From Macrobrachium rosenbergii (lineage: Eukaryota; Arthropoda; Malacostraca; Decapoda; Palaemonidae), in NCBI RefSeq assembly GCF_040412425.1, contig NC_089753.1, positions 37,527,913-37,591,912 of the forward strand: DNA of 64,000 nucleotides, given 5' to 3'. Of this stretch, positions 62,248 to 64,000 are shown one piece after another (positions within the stretch are counted from its first letter, which is position 1; every line of letters begins with the position of its first letter). A program made the position numbers and the translations under genes. Under the pieces are notes generated by a model. It did not search any database. It was given only the letters and a program-made list of their open reading frames with translations, and had not been told where the DNA came from.

Positions 62248-62289
62248 CAGAGGGTATGGAGAGAGTAGGGTGTTGGGGTATGAGGTAGG

Positions 62290-62560
62290 GGGGCATGATA
62301 TGCCGTCTGGTTGACCCCTTCTCTTGGGCGTCCAGCAGCATCAGCATCAGCACCACCTGTTCGGCACCGTCCCTCCTGGCTAGTCCCATCTGGTACTACT
62401 TTACCTTATAAACCGCATCCTGGGCATGCCAAGGGGCATTTGTCATGCCCCCGTGAAAAGATGCCCCATATACATGCTCCAGGGGCCGTCGCAGGACCCC
62501 ACAGGCCCGCGGGGTGGTGCCATGCGCCTACAGGTTGTGCCCAAAATAATCACCCCCATG
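62290..62560. other. GC-rich segment of unknown nature
   Basis: Rich in CC/GG dinucleotides with a CAGCAGCATCAGCATCAGC run (62335-62353). Open on the plus strand for about 138 codons in one frame and 111 in another, but with no recognised domain. It could be an exon or promoter of an unrecognised gene. Confidence 0.3.
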
Positions 62561-62621
62561 TCCCTTCTATCCTACAACACAACCGACTCACACGACACAC
62601 CGACCACCATTTTCTTTTTTC

Positions 62622-62627
<6 letters not shown>

Positions 62628-62655
<28 letters not shown>
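62628..62655. repeat. (TC)n microsatellite
   Basis: About 27 bp of TC, the complement of the GA tracts elsewhere. Confidence 0.95.
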
Positions 62656-62659
<4 letters not shown>

Positions 62660-63196
62660 CTTCCTCTTCGTCTCACGGTTCTTCTCATCTTCATCTTTCT
62701 GCCCTTAGTTATTATCGTAGCTGTTAAACTTGTCAGTTTTTCTACGACCGGAAACATATAGGCCTACGCGGATAACCATTTTAAGAGATCCTCATATATC
62801 TCTCCCGCCAACTTTTCCAGTATTCTGTCATTAACGTTCTCCTTACAATTCTTCTCCACCGTCACTCTCTTTAATTTATTTCTATCGTCGTTGTTTTTCT
62901 GACAAGTTTTTGAAGGCAAGAGACACAGACTGTGCGGATAACCGCTTCAAGAGTAACTGACACGTTCCCTTCAAAAACTAATCGTCTCGTGAAAAGACGA
63001 TTATTTAGTTTAATATATTACTTGTTTATTTAAAAAGCGTGTTCCGGGGTTGCAGACACGGGGTTAATGAAACGAGAGAAAATAATAGAAATAATGATAA
63101 AAAAAAATCCGCAATGTTAAGAAATGACGCCCTACACATTCTGTTTACTAAATTCATGTTTACATAGGTATACATCGGTTAAGTCATGGCTTTGTG

Positions 63197-63198
<2 letters not shown>
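62656..63198. other. intergenic DNA, nothing recognised
   Basis: A short near-repeat GCGGATAACC(A/G) occurs at 62768 and 62936. No gene is recognised. Confidence 0.5.

Positions 63199-63271
<73 letters not shown>
63199..63271. repeat. (TA)n microsatellite
   Basis: About 73 bp of TA dinucleotides. Confidence 0.97.
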
Positions 63272-63275
<4 letters not shown>

Positions 63276-63362
63276 CACTTGTTGATGTATCTTACAATAG
63301 CTTAACCTGACTTATCTAACCTAACGCAAGCATCCTTACGCGTTTGCAAATGTGAGTGTTTT

Positions 63363-63364
<2 letters not shown>

Positions 63365-63417
<53 letters not shown>
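63365..63417. repeat. (GA)n microsatellite
   Basis: About 53 bp of GA dinucleotides. Confidence 0.97.
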
Positions 63418-63423
<6 letters not shown>

Positions 63424-63862
63424 CTGCGTACGCAACCCTGAGGGAATCCAGATGAAGCAGTAACTGGAACGCCATCAAATATTATAAGATAACAAGATGA
63501 AAACTTTCTTTGAAGCTGCCGAACGAACACAGTTTACTATGAGCGACATTTCTTTGAACTGCTTTATTCGAAGTTCATACCACTTACTGCCGGAATGTGG
63601 ACTCTGCGTTGTCCCTCGTCAACTTACTGCCCATCTTGGTCTCCTTGACTATATGAAAAAGTAATTTACACCAATGTCTGTCATATTCTCCTATATGAAA
63701 GCACAAGCGAGGGCCAGGGAGAAAGGTTTTCCTGGTACCGGAAGTTACTCTGTTTAATTAATATCTTCCTTAATTTTGCTTTTAACCTCTACGTCCCAGA
63801 GCTGAGTATTTTATTAGTTTTACTTTAAGTTTTCTGACATGTTTCTTTATTCTTAGCCGTTA

Positions 63863-63896
<34 letters not shown>

Positions 63897-64000
63897 AAAC
63901 GGTGTAAGAGGCCTGCTTTGGACCTCTGAGCTATTTTAACCACCAGAGACAAAAACTACGCTGAATAAATATACGTTATTTCTTTGTATCCTTTGGTAAT
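63418..64000. other. intergenic DNA with a (TC)n tract
   Basis: TC dinucleotides at about 63862-63890. Nothing else is recognised up to the window end. Confidence 0.5.

Overview
This is a window of eukaryotic nuclear DNA, almost certainly from an arthropod and most likely a decapod crustacean. It is AT-rich, intron-rich and gene-poor. It is loaded with long (GA)n, (TA)n and (AAT)n microsatellites and with dispersed repeats typical of decapod genomes: a tRNA-derived SINE, decayed non-LTR reverse transcriptases, a Penelope-like element, piggyBac and Tc1/mariner relics, and MITEs. The taxon is inferred from repeat style and protein similarity, not proven.

One conserved gene is recognised. It is a MICU3-like mitochondrial calcium uptake protein on the minus strand. 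Five exons form one continuous reading frame with matching splice phases: 36739-36960 (start codon, targeting sequence and membrane segment), 10841-10982, 9093-9203, 8775-8822 and 8156-8238 (first EF-hand). A sixth, phase-compatible but unrecognised exon is proposed at 1393-1509. The C-terminal half, including the second EF-hand, is not found and should lie beyond base 1. Intron 1 is about 25.8 kb and holds most of the repeats in the first half of the window. Bases 37 to 64 kb lie upstream of the gene and contain no gene I can identify.

Layout. 1-8 kb: downstream MICU3 exons, an internally deleted piggyBac element with TTAA ends, and a SINE with 13-bp target duplications. 8-11 kb: the MICU3 exon cluster. 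11-36.7 kb: intron 1, with a GA/GT-interrupted satellite, a 250-bp palindrome, two non-LTR remnants, several multi-hairpin repeats, and a 459-bp MITE with a perfect 8-bp target duplication. 36.7-37.3 kb: exon 1 and the presumed promoter. 37-64 kb: microsatellite-rich intergenic DNA with a mariner relic nested in a (TA)n tract, a seven-copy compound satellite, a Penelope-like relic with an internal duplication, a second non-LTR pair, a degenerate 1.5-kb minisatellite, and a 5S-like repeat.

The most unusual item is a dispersed family of about 390 bp. It has six near-full copies and one fragment in both orientations. Each copy is a chain of hairpins ending in a GC-rich stem-loop, with no clear terminal inverted repeats or target duplications. 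Most other open reading frames in the window are translations of microsatellites.
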